Assembly (NCBI RefSeq): GCF_010993735.1
Contig: NZ_WQNI01000004.1
Location: 1-64,000, forward strand
Direction: 5' to 3'
Source of the DNA: Chelativorans alearensis
GTDB lineage: Bacteria > Pseudomonadota > Alphaproteobacteria > Rhizobiales > Rhizobiaceae
DNA length: 64,000 bases
In this document: in pieces, positions 1 through 10,674 of the stretch
Numbering within the stretch: position 1 is the first letter of the stretch
Layout of the letters: every line of letters starts with the position of its first letter
Notes under the pieces: generated by a model
What the model was told of the DNA's origin: nothing
What the model saw: the letters and a program-made list of their open reading frames with translations, nothing else
Databases searched by the model: none
Translations under genes and position numbers: made by a program

Positions 1-672
1 TGGGCGCGCGCCCGCGGCCTGCCGCGCACGGCCGGCCACCGCGCCGGTGTCGAAGCGCTGCGCCGCACCGTGCGCGCCGCCGGCGAGATGGGCATCGGCT
101 GGCTCACCGTCTATGCCTTCTCCTCGGAAAACTGGTCGCGCCCGAAGTCGGAGGTCTCGGACCTCATGGGCCTCCTGAAGCTTTTCATCCGCCGCGACCT
201 TGCCGAACTGCACCAGAACGGCGTGCGCGTGCGCATCGTCGGCAGCCGCGAAGGGCTGGAGCCGGATATCGCCGCCCTTTTGGCCGAGGCCGAGAGCCTG
301 ACGGCCGGCAACACCAACATGAACCTCGTCGTCGCCTTCAACTACGGAGCGCGCGCCGAGATCCTGCGCGCCGCCCGTGCGCTGGCCCGAAAGGTGAAGG
401 CCGGGCGGCTCGACCCGGAGGACCTGACGGAAGACGATTTCGAGGCGAGCCTAGAGACCGCGGGCATTCCCGATCCCGACCTGATCGTGCGCACCAGCGG
501 CGAGCAGCGCCTGTCGAATTTCCTCCTGTGGCAGGCGGCCTATGCGGAATTCGTCTTCCTGCCGTGCAAATGGCCGGATTTCGGGCGCGAGGAACTTGCC
601 ACGGCGATCGCCGCCTTCGAGGAAAGGGACCGCCGCTTCGGCAGCGTGGCGCCGCAAGAAGCGGTGTCATGA
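1..672 (+). CDS. uppS: Isoprenyl transferase (undecaprenyl diphosphate synthase), 5' truncated by window
   Basis: Cis-prenyltransferase that extends farnesyl diphosphate to undecaprenyl diphosphate, the lipid carrier for peptidoglycan and O-antigen. The frame is open from base 1; the first visible residues [16 protein letters not shown] are the typical continuation of the family's MDGNGR catalytic segment, which lies outside the window, so roughly 20-30 N-terminal residues are missing. Further family signatures are YAFSSENW and, near the C terminus, [19 protein letters not shown]. The stop overlaps the cdsA start as ATGA, so the two are probably translationally coupled. Confidence 0.95.
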   Translation, partial: WARARGLPRTAGHRAGVEALRRTVRAAGEMGIGWLTVYAFSSENWSRPKSEVSDLMGLLKLFIRRDLAELHQNGVRVRIVGSREGLEPDIAALLAEAESLTAGNTNMNLVVAFNYGARAEILRAARALARKVKAGRLDPEDLTEDDFEASLETAGIPDPDLIVRTSGEQRLSNFLLWQAAYAEFVFLPCKWPDFGREELATAIAAFEERDRRFGSVAPQEAVS

Positions 673-1520
673 GTGAAGAGGCGCCGCAAGGCGGCGCGGG
701 CAAGCATAGCAATCTTCAAAAGCGCGTCGTCTCGGCGCTGGTTTTGGGCGCCGTGGTGCTCACCGCCGCCATCCTTGGCGGCATCGCCTTCAGGCTGTTC
801 GCCGTCGTGACGGCGGCGCTGATCTTCTATGAGTGGACGGCCATGCGGCGGGCGGCCCGCCGCGCGCACGAGATCGTCTCCTGGGGTCTTCTGGCCGCCG
901 CCCTTCTGGTCCTCTTAGCGGGGGCCTCGGCGCCGCTGGTCTTCGCCGCGCTGGCTGCCGCCTGCCTTTTGACGCTGGCGCATGCCGCCTTTTCCGGCGG
1001 CGGCGTGTGGAGCGCGGCCGGCATCGCCTATGCCGGCGTGCCGGCTGCCGCGCTCGCCTTCCTGCGCGGGGCGGACGAGGCGGGGCTGATCGCCGTGCTC
1101 TTCCTCTTCGCCGTCGTCTGGGCGACCGACATTCTCGCCTATTTCACCGGCCGCGCCTTGGGCGGGCCCAAGCTTGCGCCGGCGATCTCCCCCGGCAAGA
1201 CCTGGAGCGGCGCCGTGGGCGGGGCCCTTGGCGGCGTTGCCGCGGGAGCGGCCGTCGCCTGGCTTGCCGCCACCGGGCTTTCGCCCGTGTGGGCGGGGCT
1301 CCTGGCGCTCGTCCTGTCGGCCGTCTCGCAGGTGGGGGACCTTTTCGAATCAGCCGTGAAACGGCGCCATGGCGTGAAGGATTCCAGCGCGCTCATTCCC
1401 GGGCATGGCGGGGTGATGGACCGCGTCGACGCCCTGGTGGCGGCGGCGGTGATCTTTTATGTGCTGGGCGCCCTATATTCGGGTGCCGACACGCCGGCTG
1501 CCGGTTTCTTCTCAAATTGA
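669..1520 (+). CDS. cdsA: Phosphatidate cytidylyltransferase
   Basis: Integral membrane enzyme that makes CDP-diacylglycerol from phosphatidate and CTP for phospholipid synthesis. The 283-residue product begins MSEEAPQGG at the ATG overlapping the uppS stop. It is a chain of hydrophobic helices and carries the C-terminal family signature around residues 235-265 ([19 protein letters not shown], then [12 protein letters not shown]). The start was chosen for the 4-base overlap with uppS; longer in-frame starts would lie inside uppS. The E. coli cluster has dxr before uppS, but no dxr occurs between cdsA and rseP here. Confidence 0.95.
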   Translation: MSEEAPQGGAGKHSNLQKRVVSALVLGAVVLTAAILGGIAFRLFAVVTAALIFYEWTAMRRAARRAHEIVSWGLLAAALLVLLAGASAPLVFAALAAACLLTLAHAAFSGGGVWSAAGIAYAGVPAAALAFLRGADEAGLIAVLFLFAVVWATDILAYFTGRALGGPKLAPAISPGKTWSGAVGGALGGVAAGAAVAWLAATGLSPVWAGLLALVLSAVSQVGDLFESAVKRRHGVKDSSALIPGHGGVMDRVDALVAAAVIFYVLGALYSGADTPAAGFFSN

Positions 1521-1607
1521 GAAATGTTACATGCTGTCATGGATTTGCCGGTTTTGAACAGACACTAGGCCGGTTCATCGTTTCATGAAAAAGCGCAAGG
1601 AATTGAC

Positions 1608-2747
1608 GTGACCGACATTGCTGTTCCCTTCCTCGGTCTCGGCGACTTCCTTATCGGAACCATCCTGCCGTTTCTGTTCGTGCTCACCGTCGTCGTCTTC
1701 GTGCACGAGATGGGGCACTACCTGGTCGGCCGCTGGTGCGGCATCGGCGTCAGGGCCTTCTCCATCGGCTTCGGGCCGGAGCTTTTCGGTTTCAACGACC
1801 GCCGGGGCACGCGCTGGCGCCTTTCGGCCATCCCGCTGGGCGGCTATGTGAAGTTCGTCGGCGATGTCGGGGCGGCGAGCCAGCCCGACGCCGAGGGCCT
1901 GGAGACGCTTTCCAGCGAGGAGCGGAGCATCGCCTTCCACACACAGCCGGTGTGGAAGCGGGCGGCGACCGTTTTCGCCGGGCCGCTGTTCAATTTCCTG
2001 CTGACCATCGTCGTCTTCGCCGTCATGTTCGCCATGTTCGGCCGCTACGTGGCCGACCCCATGGTGGCCGAGGTGCGGCCGGACAGCCCGGCGGCGCAGG
2101 CGGGTATAGAGCCGGGAGACCGCTTCGTCTCGGTCGACGGCGTGCCTGTGGAAACGTTCTCCGATGTGCAGCGGCTGGTTTCCGGCCGCGCCGGCGATCC
2201 GCTCACCTTCGTCATGGAGCGCGAGGGCCGCCAGGTCGAGACGGTCGCCACGCCGGAGGCGACGGAGCAGACGGACGCGCTCGGCAACACCGTCAAGATC
2301 GGCATCATCGGCGTCGTCAACAACGAGGCGCTGGGCCAGCCGCGCATAATCGAGTACGGCCCGCTGGAGGCCGTCGTGGCCGGCGTCGAGGAGACCGGCA
2401 GCGTGATCGCCCGCACGGGGCAGTTCCTCAAGCGGCTCGTGGCCGGCCGCGAGGATCGCTGCCAGCTCGGCGGGCCGGTGAAGATCGCCGACATGGCCGG
2501 CAAGGCGGCCGGGCTGGGCTTCGAATGGCTGGTGCAACTGGTGGCGCTCTTGTCGGTGGGCATCGGCATTCTCAACCTTTTGCCCATTCCCCCGCTCGAT
2601 GGCGGGCATCTGGTGTTCTACGCGCTTGAGGCGGTGCTGCGCCGGCCCGTCCCTTCGCAGGTTGTCGAGGTGGTCTACCGGGCGGGAATGTTGATGGTGC
2701 TGGTGTTCATGGCTTTCGTTTTCTGGAACGATCTGTTTGGATGCTGA
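1608..2747 (+). CDS. rseP: RIP metalloprotease RseP (site-2 protease family)
   Basis: Intramembrane zinc protease that cleaves membrane-anchored regulators, typically anti-sigma factors or cell-cycle substrates in alphaproteobacteria (MmpA in Caulobacter). Zinc motif HEMGH at residues 33-37 in the first membrane helix, one PDZ domain (GIEPGDR region, about residues 150-230), and the C-terminal LNLLPIPPLDGGH segment supplying the third zinc ligand. Length 379 residues is normal. The start is GTG, preceded by AAGGA at 1597-1601. A short out-of-frame reading frame (ATG 1585) ends at 1611 across this start. Confidence 0.95.
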   Translation: MTDIAVPFLGLGDFLIGTILPFLFVLTVVVFVHEMGHYLVGRWCGIGVRAFSIGFGPELFGFNDRRGTRWRLSAIPLGGYVKFVGDVGAASQPDAEGLETLSSEERSIAFHTQPVWKRAATVFAGPLFNFLLTIVVFAVMFAMFGRYVADPMVAEVRPDSPAAQAGIEPGDRFVSVDGVPVETFSDVQRLVSGRAGDPLTFVMEREGRQVETVATPEATEQTDALGNTVKIGIIGVVNNEALGQPRIIEYGPLEAVVAGVEETGSVIARTGQFLKRLVAGREDRCQLGGPVKIADMAGKAAGLGFEWLVQLVALLSVGIGILNLLPIPPLDGGHLVFYALEAVLRRPVPSQVVEVVYRAGMLMVLVFMAFVFWNDLFGC

Positions 2748-2987
2748 GCGAAGGGGCGAGTCACCGCAGGGAGGATAGGGGAGAGACATCCACCGGGGGT
2801 TGTTGAGGCGGCGTTTACCACGGCGAACGATTGGCGTGGCGCGAAAGCCACTAATGTCCGCTTCGTAAACGCAAATTAACCAGAAGCCTTGCGTGTAGGG
2901 AAATTCCGGCTATTACGGTAGGCCAAATTGCCTGCGCGTCCGGTTTCTCGCCGTGGGGACAACGAGAATAGAAGGTATTTTAGCTCT

Positions 2988-5345
2988 ATGAAGGCAGCTT
3001 CGAGATTGATGTCCGCCGTTTCGGCGGTAGCGCTGTCGGCCGGTTTTGCGACAGCTGGAGCGGTTGCCGTTCAGCTCGCGACCGTCGCCTCGACCGAGGC
3101 CGCGACAGCGAGCCGGATCGAAGTGCGGGGGAACCGCCGTGTCGATGCCGATACGATCCGCACCCAGGTCGGCATCAGCCCGGGACAGTCCTTCAGCAAT
3201 GCCGATCTCGATGAGGCCGTGAAGCGCCTTTTCGCCACCGGCCTTTTTGCTGACGTGTCGATCACGCAGTCCGGCGGCGCGCTTATCGTCACGGTGGACG
3301 AATATGCGATCGTCAACCAGGTGCTCTTCCAGGGCAACAAGAAGATCAAGGACCAGAACCTGGCGCAGTCCGTGCAGCTGCAGCCGCGCCGCGCCTTCTC
3401 GAACCAGCTCATGGAGGCCGATGCCGAGGCCATCCGCGAGGCCTATCGCCGCATCGGCCGCGACGACGCGACGGTGAGTGCGCGCGTGCAGGAATTGGAC
3501 GACGGCCGCGTCAACGTGATCTACGAGGTCCAGGAAGGCGACCGCACGAAGATCGCCGCCATCAATTTCGAGGGCAACAGCGCCTTCAGCGACCGGCGCC
3601 TGCGGGATGTGATCTCGACCAAGCGGTCGAACATCTTCTCGTTCCTGATGCGCAACGACATCTACGACGAGAACCGGCTGCGCGCCGACGAGGAGGTGCT
3701 GCGCCGCTTCTACTTCAACCGCGGCTATGCCGACTTCCGCGTCATCTCGTCCTCCGCCGACCTTGCCGATAACGATTACACGGTCACCTTCACCATCGAG
3801 GAAGGCGAGCGGTACACGTTCGGCGATGTCACCGTCGAATCGACCATTCCCGGCGTCGACGTCGAGGCCCTGCGCTCGGAAATCAAGACCCGCAGCGGCG
3901 CCGTCTACAGCGCCGAGGACGTCGAAGAAACGATCGTCGGCCTGACGGAGAACGTTGCCGGCCTCGGCTATGCCTTCGCGCAGGTCACGCCGCGCGGCAA
4001 CCGCGACTTCGCGAATCGCACGATCTCCGTCGTCTATGCCATCGACGAGGGACCGCGCGCCTATATCGAGCGCATCGAAATCCGCGGCAACAACCGCACG
4101 CGCGACTACGTCATCCGCCGCGAGTTCGACATCAGCGAGGGCGACGCCTTCAACCAGGTCCTCGTGCAGCGGGCAAAGCGCCGGCTCGACAGGCTGAACT
4201 TCTTCGAGACGGTGAACATCACCACCGTGCCCGGCTCCGAGCCGGACCAGGTGGTGCTGGTGGTCGACGTGGTCGAGAAGTCGACCGGCGAGTTCTCCAT
4301 CGGCGCCGGCTACACCACTGGCGCCTCCAACTCCTCCAGCGGCGGCTTCTCGGTCGAGGGCTCGATCACGGAGCGCAACTTCCTCGGGCGCGGTCAGTTC
4401 GTCCGCCTCGCGGCTGCCGGCGGCGAGGATTCGCGCGATTACTCCTTCTCCTTCACCGAGCCCTATTTCCTCGGCCGGCGGATCTCGGCGGGCTTCGACA
4501 TCTTCCGCAACACGCGTAAGTTCAGCAACTCGGATGACGACGATATCTACGAAAGAGAGACGACCGGCGGTACGGTACGCTTCGGCCTGCCGATCACCGA
4601 AGCGCTGACGGCACAGGTTGCCTACAACTACTCGCAGGAAGAATTCGACCAGGAGGCGGACAGCGCCGACCTGTCGACCGCGGTGCAACAGGCGCTCGAC
4701 CAGGGCACCTGGCGAAAGTCCTCGGTCAGCGGCTCGCTCATCTACAACACGATCGACGACATGCGGAACCCGCGTGAGGGTATCCACGCTACTTTGACGA
4801 CGGAGGTCGCGGGTCTGGGCGGCGACGCGAAATGGGCGAAGTTCACCGGACGCGCCAACATGTACCAGATGCTTTCGGACGAGCTTGATCTTGTTGGCTT
4901 GCTGACCGTGGGCGCCGGGCACATCGTCGGTTTCGATGAGGATCTGCGCATCTTCGACCAGTTCAACAGCAGCGATCGGATCATTCGCGGCTTCAAGTAT
5001 AACGGGATCGGCCCGTTTGAGACGACCCCCGACGGTGACCGGGACTATCTCGGCGGAACCACCTACTTCCATGCTACCGCCGAGGCACAGTTCCCGCTGC
5101 CGGTTATCCCCGAAAGCTTCGGTATTCGTGGTGCGGTGTTCGCGGATGCGGCGACGCTTTATGGCAGCGACTACGACAGCGCGGATGTCGGGGGAACCGA
5201 CATGGAGTGGCGCGCCTCGGTCGGCGCGAGCCTGATCTGGGCTTCGCCCTTCGGGCCGCTCAGGGTGGACTATGCCGAACCGGTCGTGAAGGAATCGACG
5301 GACCGGATCCAGCACTGGAATTTCGGTATCTCGACCCGGTTCTAG
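2988..5345 (+). CDS. bamA: Outer membrane protein assembly factor BamA
   Basis: Omp85 protein that folds and inserts beta-barrel proteins into the outer membrane. The 785-residue product has an N-terminal signal peptide (about residues 1-38, ending near STEAA), POTRA domains (about 40-380) with recurring FxGN and GYAxA/V motifs, and a C-terminal 16-strand barrel ending in aromatic F (WNFGISTRF), the outer-membrane insertion signal. An upstream in-frame start exists at 2928, but the ATG at 2988 begins directly with the signal peptide. It follows rseP after a 240-base gap that could hold its own promoter. Confidence 0.96.
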   Translation: MKAASRLMSAVSAVALSAGFATAGAVAVQLATVASTEAATASRIEVRGNRRVDADTIRTQVGISPGQSFSNADLDEAVKRLFATGLFADVSITQSGGALIVTVDEYAIVNQVLFQGNKKIKDQNLAQSVQLQPRRAFSNQLMEADAEAIREAYRRIGRDDATVSARVQELDDGRVNVIYEVQEGDRTKIAAINFEGNSAFSDRRLRDVISTKRSNIFSFLMRNDIYDENRLRADEEVLRRFYFNRGYADFRVISSSADLADNDYTVTFTIEEGERYTFGDVTVESTIPGVDVEALRSEIKTRSGAVYSAEDVEETIVGLTENVAGLGYAFAQVTPRGNRDFANRTISVVYAIDEGPRAYIERIEIRGNNRTRDYVIRREFDISEGDAFNQVLVQRAKRRLDRLNFFETVNITTVPGSEPDQVVLVVDVVEKSTGEFSIGAGYTTGASNSSSGGFSVEGSITERNFLGRGQFVRLAAAGGEDSRDYSFSFTEPYFLGRRISAGFDIFRNTRKFSNSDDDDIYERETTGGTVRFGLPITEALTAQVAYNYSQEEFDQEADSADLSTAVQQALDQGTWRKSSVSGSLIYNTIDDMRNPREGIHATLTTEVAGLGGDAKWAKFTGRANMYQMLSDELDLVGLLTVGAGHIVGFDEDLRIFDQFNSSDRIIRGFKYNGIGPFETTPDGDRDYLGGTTYFHATAEAQFPLPVIPESFGIRGAVFADAATLYGSDYDSADVGGTDMEWRASVGASLIWASPFGPLRVDYAEPVVKESTDRIQHWNFGISTRF

Positions 5346-5400
5346 GAACAAGAGCATGCTGTCCGGGCGGCTGCCGGCGGCCCGGACCAGAAGGCATTCA

Positions 5401-6459
5401 ATGAAGGAACCGGAATTTTTCGCTCCCGCACGCCGCTTCCAGGTGAGCGAAATTGCCACGCTGACTGGCGCCCGGCTGGTCGACGCGGCGCATTCCGACA
5501 TCGCGGTCACCCGCCTGGCGTCGGCTTCCGAAGGCGGCGAGAACACGCTTGTCTTCATCGACGGCAAGCGCAATGCGGCAATGCTCGGCGCGCTTCGGGC
5601 GGCGGCTGTGCTGTGCACGGAAGAGGCCGCCAGCCAGGTGCCGGCCGGCATCGCCATTCTGGCGACCTCAAGGCCCCAGCAGGCCTTTGCCGAGGTGGCA
5701 AGGTTGCTTTTCCCCGCGGCAATCCGCCCGCAGCCTGTGACCGGCGAGACCGGCATCTCCGCCCACGCCATCATCGCGCCCGATGCGGTGCTGGAAGAGG
5801 GCGCGGTGGTGGAGGCAGGCGCCGTGATCGGCGCCGGCGCGGCGATCGGACGTGGCGCGGTGATCGCCCCGCATGCGGTGGTCGGCGCGGGTTGCAGCGT
5901 GGGCCGCGATACCTACATCGGTCCCAATGCGACGGTGCAATACGCCGTCATCGGCGATCGCGTCATCGTTCACCCGGGCGCGCAGATCGGCCAGGACGGT
6001 TTCGGTTTCCTGCCGGGGGCGGCGGGCCTTGAGAAGAACCCGCAGATCGGCCGCGTCATCATCCAGGACGATGTCGAGATCGGCTCCAACACCACCGTGG
6101 ACCGCGGCGCCTTGTCCGATACGGTGATCGGCGAGGGCACCAAGATCGACAATCTCGTGCAGGTGGCCCACAACGTGCGCATCGGGCGCAGCTGCGTCAT
6201 CGCCGGCCATTGCGGGTTGTCGGGTTCGGTAACGCTGGGCGATTATGTGATGCTCGGCGGGCGTGTCGGCATTGCCGACCACATCGCCATCGGCGACCGC
6301 GCCCAGCTTGCCGCCTCGAGCGGCGTCATGACCGACATTCCAGCCGGCGAGCGCTGGGCCGGTTCTCCCGCCCAGCCCATGCGCCAGGCCTTTCGGGAGA
6401 TCGCCGCCCTGCGCAGCCTGGCGGAAGGAAAGCGGAGGGGGAGCAAGAGCGATGGATAA
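5401..6459 (+). CDS. lpxD: UDP-3-O-acylglucosamine N-acyltransferase LpxD
   Basis: Third step of lipid A synthesis: transfers a 3-hydroxyacyl chain to the 2-amino group of UDP-3-O-acylglucosamine. The 352 residues comprise an N-terminal uridine-binding domain (1-100) and a left-handed beta helix of hexapeptide repeats; the catalytic histidine lies in [11 protein letters not shown]. The ATG at 5401 has AAGG at 5391-5394 and gives the usual N terminus; a longer frame from 5356 is less likely. It overlaps fabZ by 8 bases. Confidence 0.96.
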   Translation: MKEPEFFAPARRFQVSEIATLTGARLVDAAHSDIAVTRLASASEGGENTLVFIDGKRNAAMLGALRAAAVLCTEEAASQVPAGIAILATSRPQQAFAEVARLLFPAAIRPQPVTGETGISAHAIIAPDAVLEEGAVVEAGAVIGAGAAIGRGAVIAPHAVVGAGCSVGRDTYIGPNATVQYAVIGDRVIVHPGAQIGQDGFGFLPGAAGLEKNPQIGRVIIQDDVEIGSNTTVDRGALSDTVIGEGTKIDNLVQVAHNVRIGRSCVIAGHCGLSGSVTLGDYVMLGGRVGIADHIAIGDRAQLAASSGVMTDIPAGERWAGSPAQPMRQAFREIAALRSLAEGKRRGSKSDG

Positions 6460-6922
6460 AACTGTGCCGACGACACTGGAAAGCCTCGACATACAGAACC
6501 TTCTGCGGCTCCTGCCGCACCGCTACCCCTTTCTGCTGGTCGACCGGATCATCGACGTCGACGCGGACAATTCCGCCATCGGCATCAAGAACGTGACGGC
6601 CAACGAACCGCATTTCATGGGGCATTTTCCCGGCCAGCCGGTGATGCCGGGCGTGCTGATCATCGAGGCGATGGCACAGACGGCGGGCGCCATCTGCATC
6701 CACAACGCCGGCGACAGCCAGCCCTCGGTCGTCTATTTCATGACCATCGACAACGCCAAGTTCCGCAAGCCCGTGGTGCCGGGCGATCGGTTGGAGATCC
6801 ACGTCGTAAAGCTGAAGCAGCGCGGCAAGATCTGGAAGTTTTCCTGCGAAGCCATGGTCGACGGCGGCAAGGTGGCCGAGGCGGTGATCTCCGCCTTGAT
6901 GTCGCCAAACGAGCCGGATTGA
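6452..6922 (+). CDS. fabZ: 3-hydroxyacyl-[acyl-carrier-protein] dehydratase FabZ
   Basis: Hot-dog-fold dehydratase of fatty acid elongation; it competes with LpxA/LpxD for 3-hydroxyacyl-ACP. The 156-residue protein has the N-terminal [14 protein letters not shown] motif, the catalytic histidine in [14 protein letters not shown] and the catalytic glutamate in the following IIEAMAQ helix. It sits between lpxD and lpxA with an 8-base overlap upstream, the conserved order that balances fatty acid and lipid A flux. Confidence 0.97.
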   Translation: MDKTVPTTLESLDIQNLLRLLPHRYPFLLVDRIIDVDADNSAIGIKNVTANEPHFMGHFPGQPVMPGVLIIEAMAQTAGAICIHNAGDSQPSVVYFMTIDNAKFRKPVVPGDRLEIHVVKLKQRGKIWKFSCEAMVDGGKVAEAVISALMSPNEPD

Positions 6923-6930
6923 CGGGCGGC

Positions 6931-7764
6931 ATGACAGCTGAGACCCTCATCCACCCGTCGGCCGTCGTCGAGAAGGGCGCCGAGATCGGCAGCGGTGTCC
7001 GCATCGGGCCCTTCTGCCACGTTTCCGCCGAGGCCGTTCTCGGCGACGGCGTGGAGCTGATCAGCCATGTATCGATCATGAGCGCGACCACGCTCGGAGC
7101 CGGCTGCCAGGTCTTCCCCAACGCCGTGCTGGGCGGCCCGCCGCAGAATTTCAAGCACAAGGGCGGCCGCACGACGCTTAACGTGGGGCGCGGCTGCGTG
7201 ATCCGCGAAGGCGTGACGCTCCACCGCGGGACCGACACCAGCCGCGGCAAGACCACCATCGGCGAGGATTGCCTGTTCATGGCCTATAGCCACGTCGCGC
7301 ACGATTGCGACGTCGGCAACAAGGTGACCATGGCCAACTACGCCGGCCTTGGCGGGCATTCGGAGATCGGCGATCACGTCATCATGTCCGGCTATGCGGC
7401 GGTGCATCAGTTTGTCCGCATCGGCCATCATGCCTTTCTGGGCGGCTTTGCCGCCGTCGTCGGCGACGTCATCCCCTACGGCATGGCGATCGGCGACCGG
7501 GCCAAGCTGCGCGGGCTCAACGTCATCGGCATGAAGCGCGCCGGCATGGAGCGCTCCGAGCTGACGCAGCTTCGGCGGGCCTACAAGCTGCTGTTTTCGC
7601 CGGAGCGGCCGCTTTCGGAGAACCTTGAGCTCGTGCAGCGCGCGTTTCCCGGCTCGCAAGCGGTGGCGGACCTCCTCAGCTTCGTTGCCGGCCGGGAAAA
7701 GCGCCACTTCACCGTGCCGCCGAGCGGGGCCGCGGATGAGGACGATGACGACGGCGCCGAATAA
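6931..7764 (+). CDS. lpxA: Acyl-[ACP]-UDP-N-acetylglucosamine O-acyltransferase LpxA
   Basis: First enzyme of lipid A synthesis, acylating UDP-GlcNAc at the 3-hydroxyl. Left-handed beta helix with IHPSAVVEKGAEIG-type hexapeptides, the FMAYSHVAHDCDVG segment with the catalytic histidine, and a C-terminal helical domain; 277 residues from the ATG at 6931. A TTG four codons upstream (6919) overlaps the fabZ stop as TTGA and could also serve. The end overlaps lpxI by 20 bases. Confidence 0.96.
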   Translation: MTAETLIHPSAVVEKGAEIGSGVRIGPFCHVSAEAVLGDGVELISHVSIMSATTLGAGCQVFPNAVLGGPPQNFKHKGGRTTLNVGRGCVIREGVTLHRGTDTSRGKTTIGEDCLFMAYSHVAHDCDVGNKVTMANYAGLGGHSEIGDHVIMSGYAAVHQFVRIGHHAFLGGFAAVVGDVIPYGMAIGDRAKLRGLNVIGMKRAGMERSELTQLRRAYKLLFSPERPLSENLELVQRAFPGSQAVADLLSFVAGREKRHFTVPPSGAADEDDDDGAE

Positions 7765-8641
7765 GCCGCCGCGCAGTCTGGCAATCGGCACGGGCGACCG
7801 CATAGCCATCATCGCCGGCAGCGGCCGGCTGCCGCAAGATATCGTCGAGGGCCTTTTCGATGCCGGCCATCGCCCACTCGTTGCGGCGATCGAGGGGGAG
7901 GCGGAATTTTCCGAAGCGCCGGAGCGCTACGACCTTCTGCGCGTGCCGGCACAGCGGCTGGGGCTTCTCATGCCCGAGCTCAAGCGGCACGGCGTGACCC
8001 ATCTCGTGCTGGCCGGCGGGGTGGCGGCACGCCCGCCGATCAGGAGCCTGCGTGTCCATCCGCGCTTCCTTCTGCACCTGCCGCGGCTCCTCACCGCCTA
8101 TGCGCGCGGCGACGACGCGCTGCTGCGCATGCTCGTCGGCTACGTCGAGGCGAACGGAATACGCGTCGTCGGCGCCCATGAGCTGGTGCCGGACCTGCTG
8201 GCGCCGGAGGGGCTTTTGAGCAAGGCGAAACCGGCGCGCGGCGACGAGAAGGACATCGCCGCCGCCCTTGCTGCCGCCCGCGCCATCGGCCGGCTGGACA
8301 TCGGCCAGGCGGCAATCGCCATTGGCGGGCGGGCCGTCGCGCTTGAAGGCATCGAGGGGACGGACGGCCTGCTCGCCCGCACCAAGGAGTTGCGCTCGCA
8401 CGGGCGGCTTGCCGGAAAGGGGCGCGGCGTTCTGGTGAAATGCGCCAAGCCCGGCCAGGAGGCGCGCGCCGACCTGCCGACGATCGGCCCGCAGACCGTG
8501 ACGGCGGCCCATGGCGCGGGGCTTGCCGGGATTGCCGTCGAGGCCGAGGTGAGCTTCATCCTCGATTGCGCCGAGACGGTGCGCCTGGCCGACCTTCACG
8601 GCCTTTTCCTCCTCGGCTTTACGCGGGGGCGGGAGCAATGA
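7745..8641 (+). CDS. lpxI: UDP-2,3-diacylglucosamine diphosphatase LpxI (DUF1009)
   Basis: Hydrolyses UDP-2,3-diacylglucosamine to lipid X, the role played by LpxH in gammaproteobacteria. The 298-residue product has an N-terminal domain beginning IAIIAGSGRLPQDIVEGL and the C-terminal DUF1009 part, with LVKCAKPGQEARADLPTIGP and GIAVEAE. Its place between lpxA and lpxB is typical of alphaproteobacteria. The start at 7745 lies inside the lpxA end; nearby in-frame ATGs at 7736 and 7745 are both possible. Confidence 0.93.
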   Translation: MTTAPNKPPRSLAIGTGDRIAIIAGSGRLPQDIVEGLFDAGHRPLVAAIEGEAEFSEAPERYDLLRVPAQRLGLLMPELKRHGVTHLVLAGGVAARPPIRSLRVHPRFLLHLPRLLTAYARGDDALLRMLVGYVEANGIRVVGAHELVPDLLAPEGLLSKAKPARGDEKDIAAALAAARAIGRLDIGQAAIAIGGRAVALEGIEGTDGLLARTKELRSHGRLAGKGRGVLVKCAKPGQEARADLPTIGPQTVTAAHGAGLAGIAVEAEVSFILDCAETVRLADLHGLFLLGFTRGREQ

Positions 8642-9813
8642 GCGGGAAGGGGCCGCTGAAGATCGCGGTGGTTGCCGGCGAAGAGTCGGGCGACCTTCTG
8701 GGCGCCGATCTCGCGGCGGCGATCGAGCGCCGGACGGGGCGGACGGTCGAACTTACCGGCGTCGGCGGGCGCAATCTCGAGGGGTTGGGGCTGAAGTCTC
8801 TCTTCAACGCCGACGATATCGCCCTCATGGGCATTTCGGCGGTCCTGCGCGATCTGCCGCGCCTCATGCGGCGCATCGGCCAGGCGGCGAGCGCGATTGC
8901 CGCTGCCAAGCCCGATTGCCTTGTCACCATCGACAGCCCCGATTTCGGCCTGCGCGTTGCGAAGAAGGTGAGGGCGGCCGACCCTTCGATCCCCGTCGTC
9001 CACTACGTGTGTCCGAGCGTGTGGGCGTGGCGGCCCGGCCGGGCAGCGGCCATGCGGCCGCATGTCGACCACGTCTTGTGTCTTCTGCCTTTCGAGCCGG
9101 ACGAGCTTGGGCGCCTCGGCGGGCCGCCCGGCACGTTCGTCGGCCACCGCCTGAGCAATGATGAGAATATCCAGGCGGCGGCGCGGGCGCAGATCGCGCG
9201 GGGCGGACAGGGAACGCGGAAAAAGCTCCTCCTTCTGCCGGGCTCCCGCAAAGGCGAGGTGCGGCGCCTTCTCGGCCCATTCGGCGAGACGGTGGCGGAA
9301 CTGGCGGCGGCGGGCCATACGTTCGACGTGGCTCTGCCAACGGTGCCGCATGTTGCGGCACTGGTGAAAACGGCGGTGGCGGGCTGGCCGGTGCGGCCAC
9401 AGGTCATCCTCGATCAGGCGGGCAAATGGACTGCCTTCGCCGAGGCCGATGCCGCGCTCGCCTGCTCGGGCACGGTGGCGCTGGAGCTTGCGCTCTCCCG
9501 AGTGCCCTTCATAAGTTGCTACAAGACGGACGCCGTCGCCTCGCGGCTGGCGCCGTTTCTGCTCACCGTCTGGTCGGCCTCGCTGCCCAACCTGATCGCC
9601 GGCTGGCCGGTCGTGCCGGAGCACTTCAACGCGTTCGTCCGTCCCGTTTATCTGGCGCGCCAGCTGGACCAGCTCTGGCGCGACACGCCGACCCGCCGCG
9701 CCCAGCGCGAAGGCTTTGTCGAAGTGGCCGAGGCGCTTGCCACGCCGCGCCCCTCGGGCGATATGGCGGCGGAGATCGTGCTCCGGCACATCGGGCACAA
9801 CAGCACGCGGTGA
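8638..9813 (+). CDS. lpxB: Lipid-A-disaccharide synthase LpxB
   Basis: GT19 glycosyltransferase that joins lipid X and UDP-2,3-diacylglucosamine to form the lipid A disaccharide. The 391 residues include the N-terminal AGEESGDLLGADL loop, the Y-V-C-P-S-V-W-A-W-R motif (about residues 122-131), LLLLPGSRKGEVRRLLGPF, and the sugar-nucleotide segment with CSGTVALELAL. The start overlaps the lpxI stop as ATGA. lpxK is not in this window. Confidence 0.96.
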   Translation: MSGKGPLKIAVVAGEESGDLLGADLAAAIERRTGRTVELTGVGGRNLEGLGLKSLFNADDIALMGISAVLRDLPRLMRRIGQAASAIAAAKPDCLVTIDSPDFGLRVAKKVRAADPSIPVVHYVCPSVWAWRPGRAAAMRPHVDHVLCLLPFEPDELGRLGGPPGTFVGHRLSNDENIQAAARAQIARGGQGTRKKLLLLPGSRKGEVRRLLGPFGETVAELAAAGHTFDVALPTVPHVAALVKTAVAGWPVRPQVILDQAGKWTAFAEADAALACSGTVALELALSRVPFISCYKTDAVASRLAPFLLTVWSASLPNLIAGWPVVPEHFNAFVRPVYLARQLDQLWRDTPTRRAQREGFVEVAEALATPRPSGDMAAEIVLRHIGHNSTR

Positions 9814-9816
9814 TCC

Positions 9817-10674
9817 ATGGATATTTGCACCTTCTGGTACGGGCCCCGTCTTCGCGAGGTGGATCAGCTTTGCCTGGCCTCGATGGTCATGACGGGACAG
9901 CGGGTCAAGCTGTTCAGCTACGAGCCGGTGCTGAACGTCCCCGCGGGGGTGGAGTGTTGCGAGGCGGAGGCGATATTGCCGCGCGAGACCTTCAAGCGGC
10001 TCGATCCCGGCTATCCCAAACTCAAATCGTCCCGGACCATTCCCCATTTCAGCGACCTGTTCCGCGTCACGCTCATGAGGCACAAGCAAGGGGTGTGGCT
10101 CGATACCGACATCTATCTGGTGAAGAGGTTCGAGCCCGATCCCGCCCGGCACTATCTGGCGCGCGAGAACCGCAGCCGCCTCGGCGTCTCCGCGCTCTAC
10201 CTGCCGGAGAACAGCCCGATCATCGCGGAATTCGAGCGGTATATCGCCAGTGACGATATCGCGCCGCGCTGGCTCGGGATAAGGCGGCGCGTGCTGCGGC
10301 CGATGCTCTTAAGGCTGAAGGGAAAGGAGGTCACGCCGGCCGCCCTTGGCATCACCATCTTCGCCAATGACGGCATTTCCCGCATGGCGAAGCGTTACGG
10401 GATATTCCGCGACGCGGCGCCCAAGGAGAGCTTCTATTATTGGAACGGCAAGGAGTCGCTGAAGATCTTCTCGGCCAAGTACGGCCTCGAACCGCTCCAC
10501 CACCCCCACTTCATCGGCTTCCACATTCACCAGAAGGGCCCGACGACGGCCACGCCCGAGGAGGGCAGCTTCTACCACTGGGCGCGAAAGAGGGTGTTCG
10601 ATCACGGATTCCGGTTCGACGAGCCGACAGCGGCCCCGACCGGCGGTCGCCCGCCTATCGCACCCGCTCCATGA
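9817..10674 (+). CDS. DXD-motif glycosyltransferase (GT32-like)
   Basis: The product (285 residues) resembles glycosyltransferases with a DXD sugar motif: the segment SDLFRVTLMRHKQGVWLDTDIYLVKRF (described by its key parts FSDLFR and WLDTD, about residues 80-107) is the nucleotide-sugar/metal site. It has no signal peptide or clear membrane helix, so it probably acts in the cytoplasm. It begins four bases after the lpxB stop, which suggests a role in LPS core or another surface glycan, but acceptor and donor cannot be told. Its 3' end overlaps the convergent DUF72 gene by 20 bases. Confidence 0.8.
   Translation: MDICTFWYGPRLREVDQLCLASMVMTGQRVKLFSYEPVLNVPAGVECCEAEAILPRETFKRLDPGYPKLKSSRTIPHFSDLFRVTLMRHKQGVWLDTDIYLVKRFEPDPARHYLARENRSRLGVSALYLPENSPIIAEFERYIASDDIAPRWLGIRRRVLRPMLLRLKGKEVTPAALGITIFANDGISRMAKRYGIFRDAAPKESFYYWNGKESLKIFSAKYGLEPLHHPHFIGFHIHQKGPTTATPEEGSFYHWARKRVFDHGFRFDEPTAAPTGGRPPIAPAP

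Noticed and set aside
1521-1607. Missing dxr between cdsA and rseP as a sign of an alternative MEP pathway enzyme
   Set aside because: dxr lies elsewhere in several rhizobia, so absence from this cluster says nothing without the whole genome.
2913-5774. 953-codon open frame on the minus strand
   Set aside because: It is the antisense shadow of bamA/lpxD. GC-rich codon bias leaves the opposite frame open; the product is arginine/histidine-rich and has no domain.
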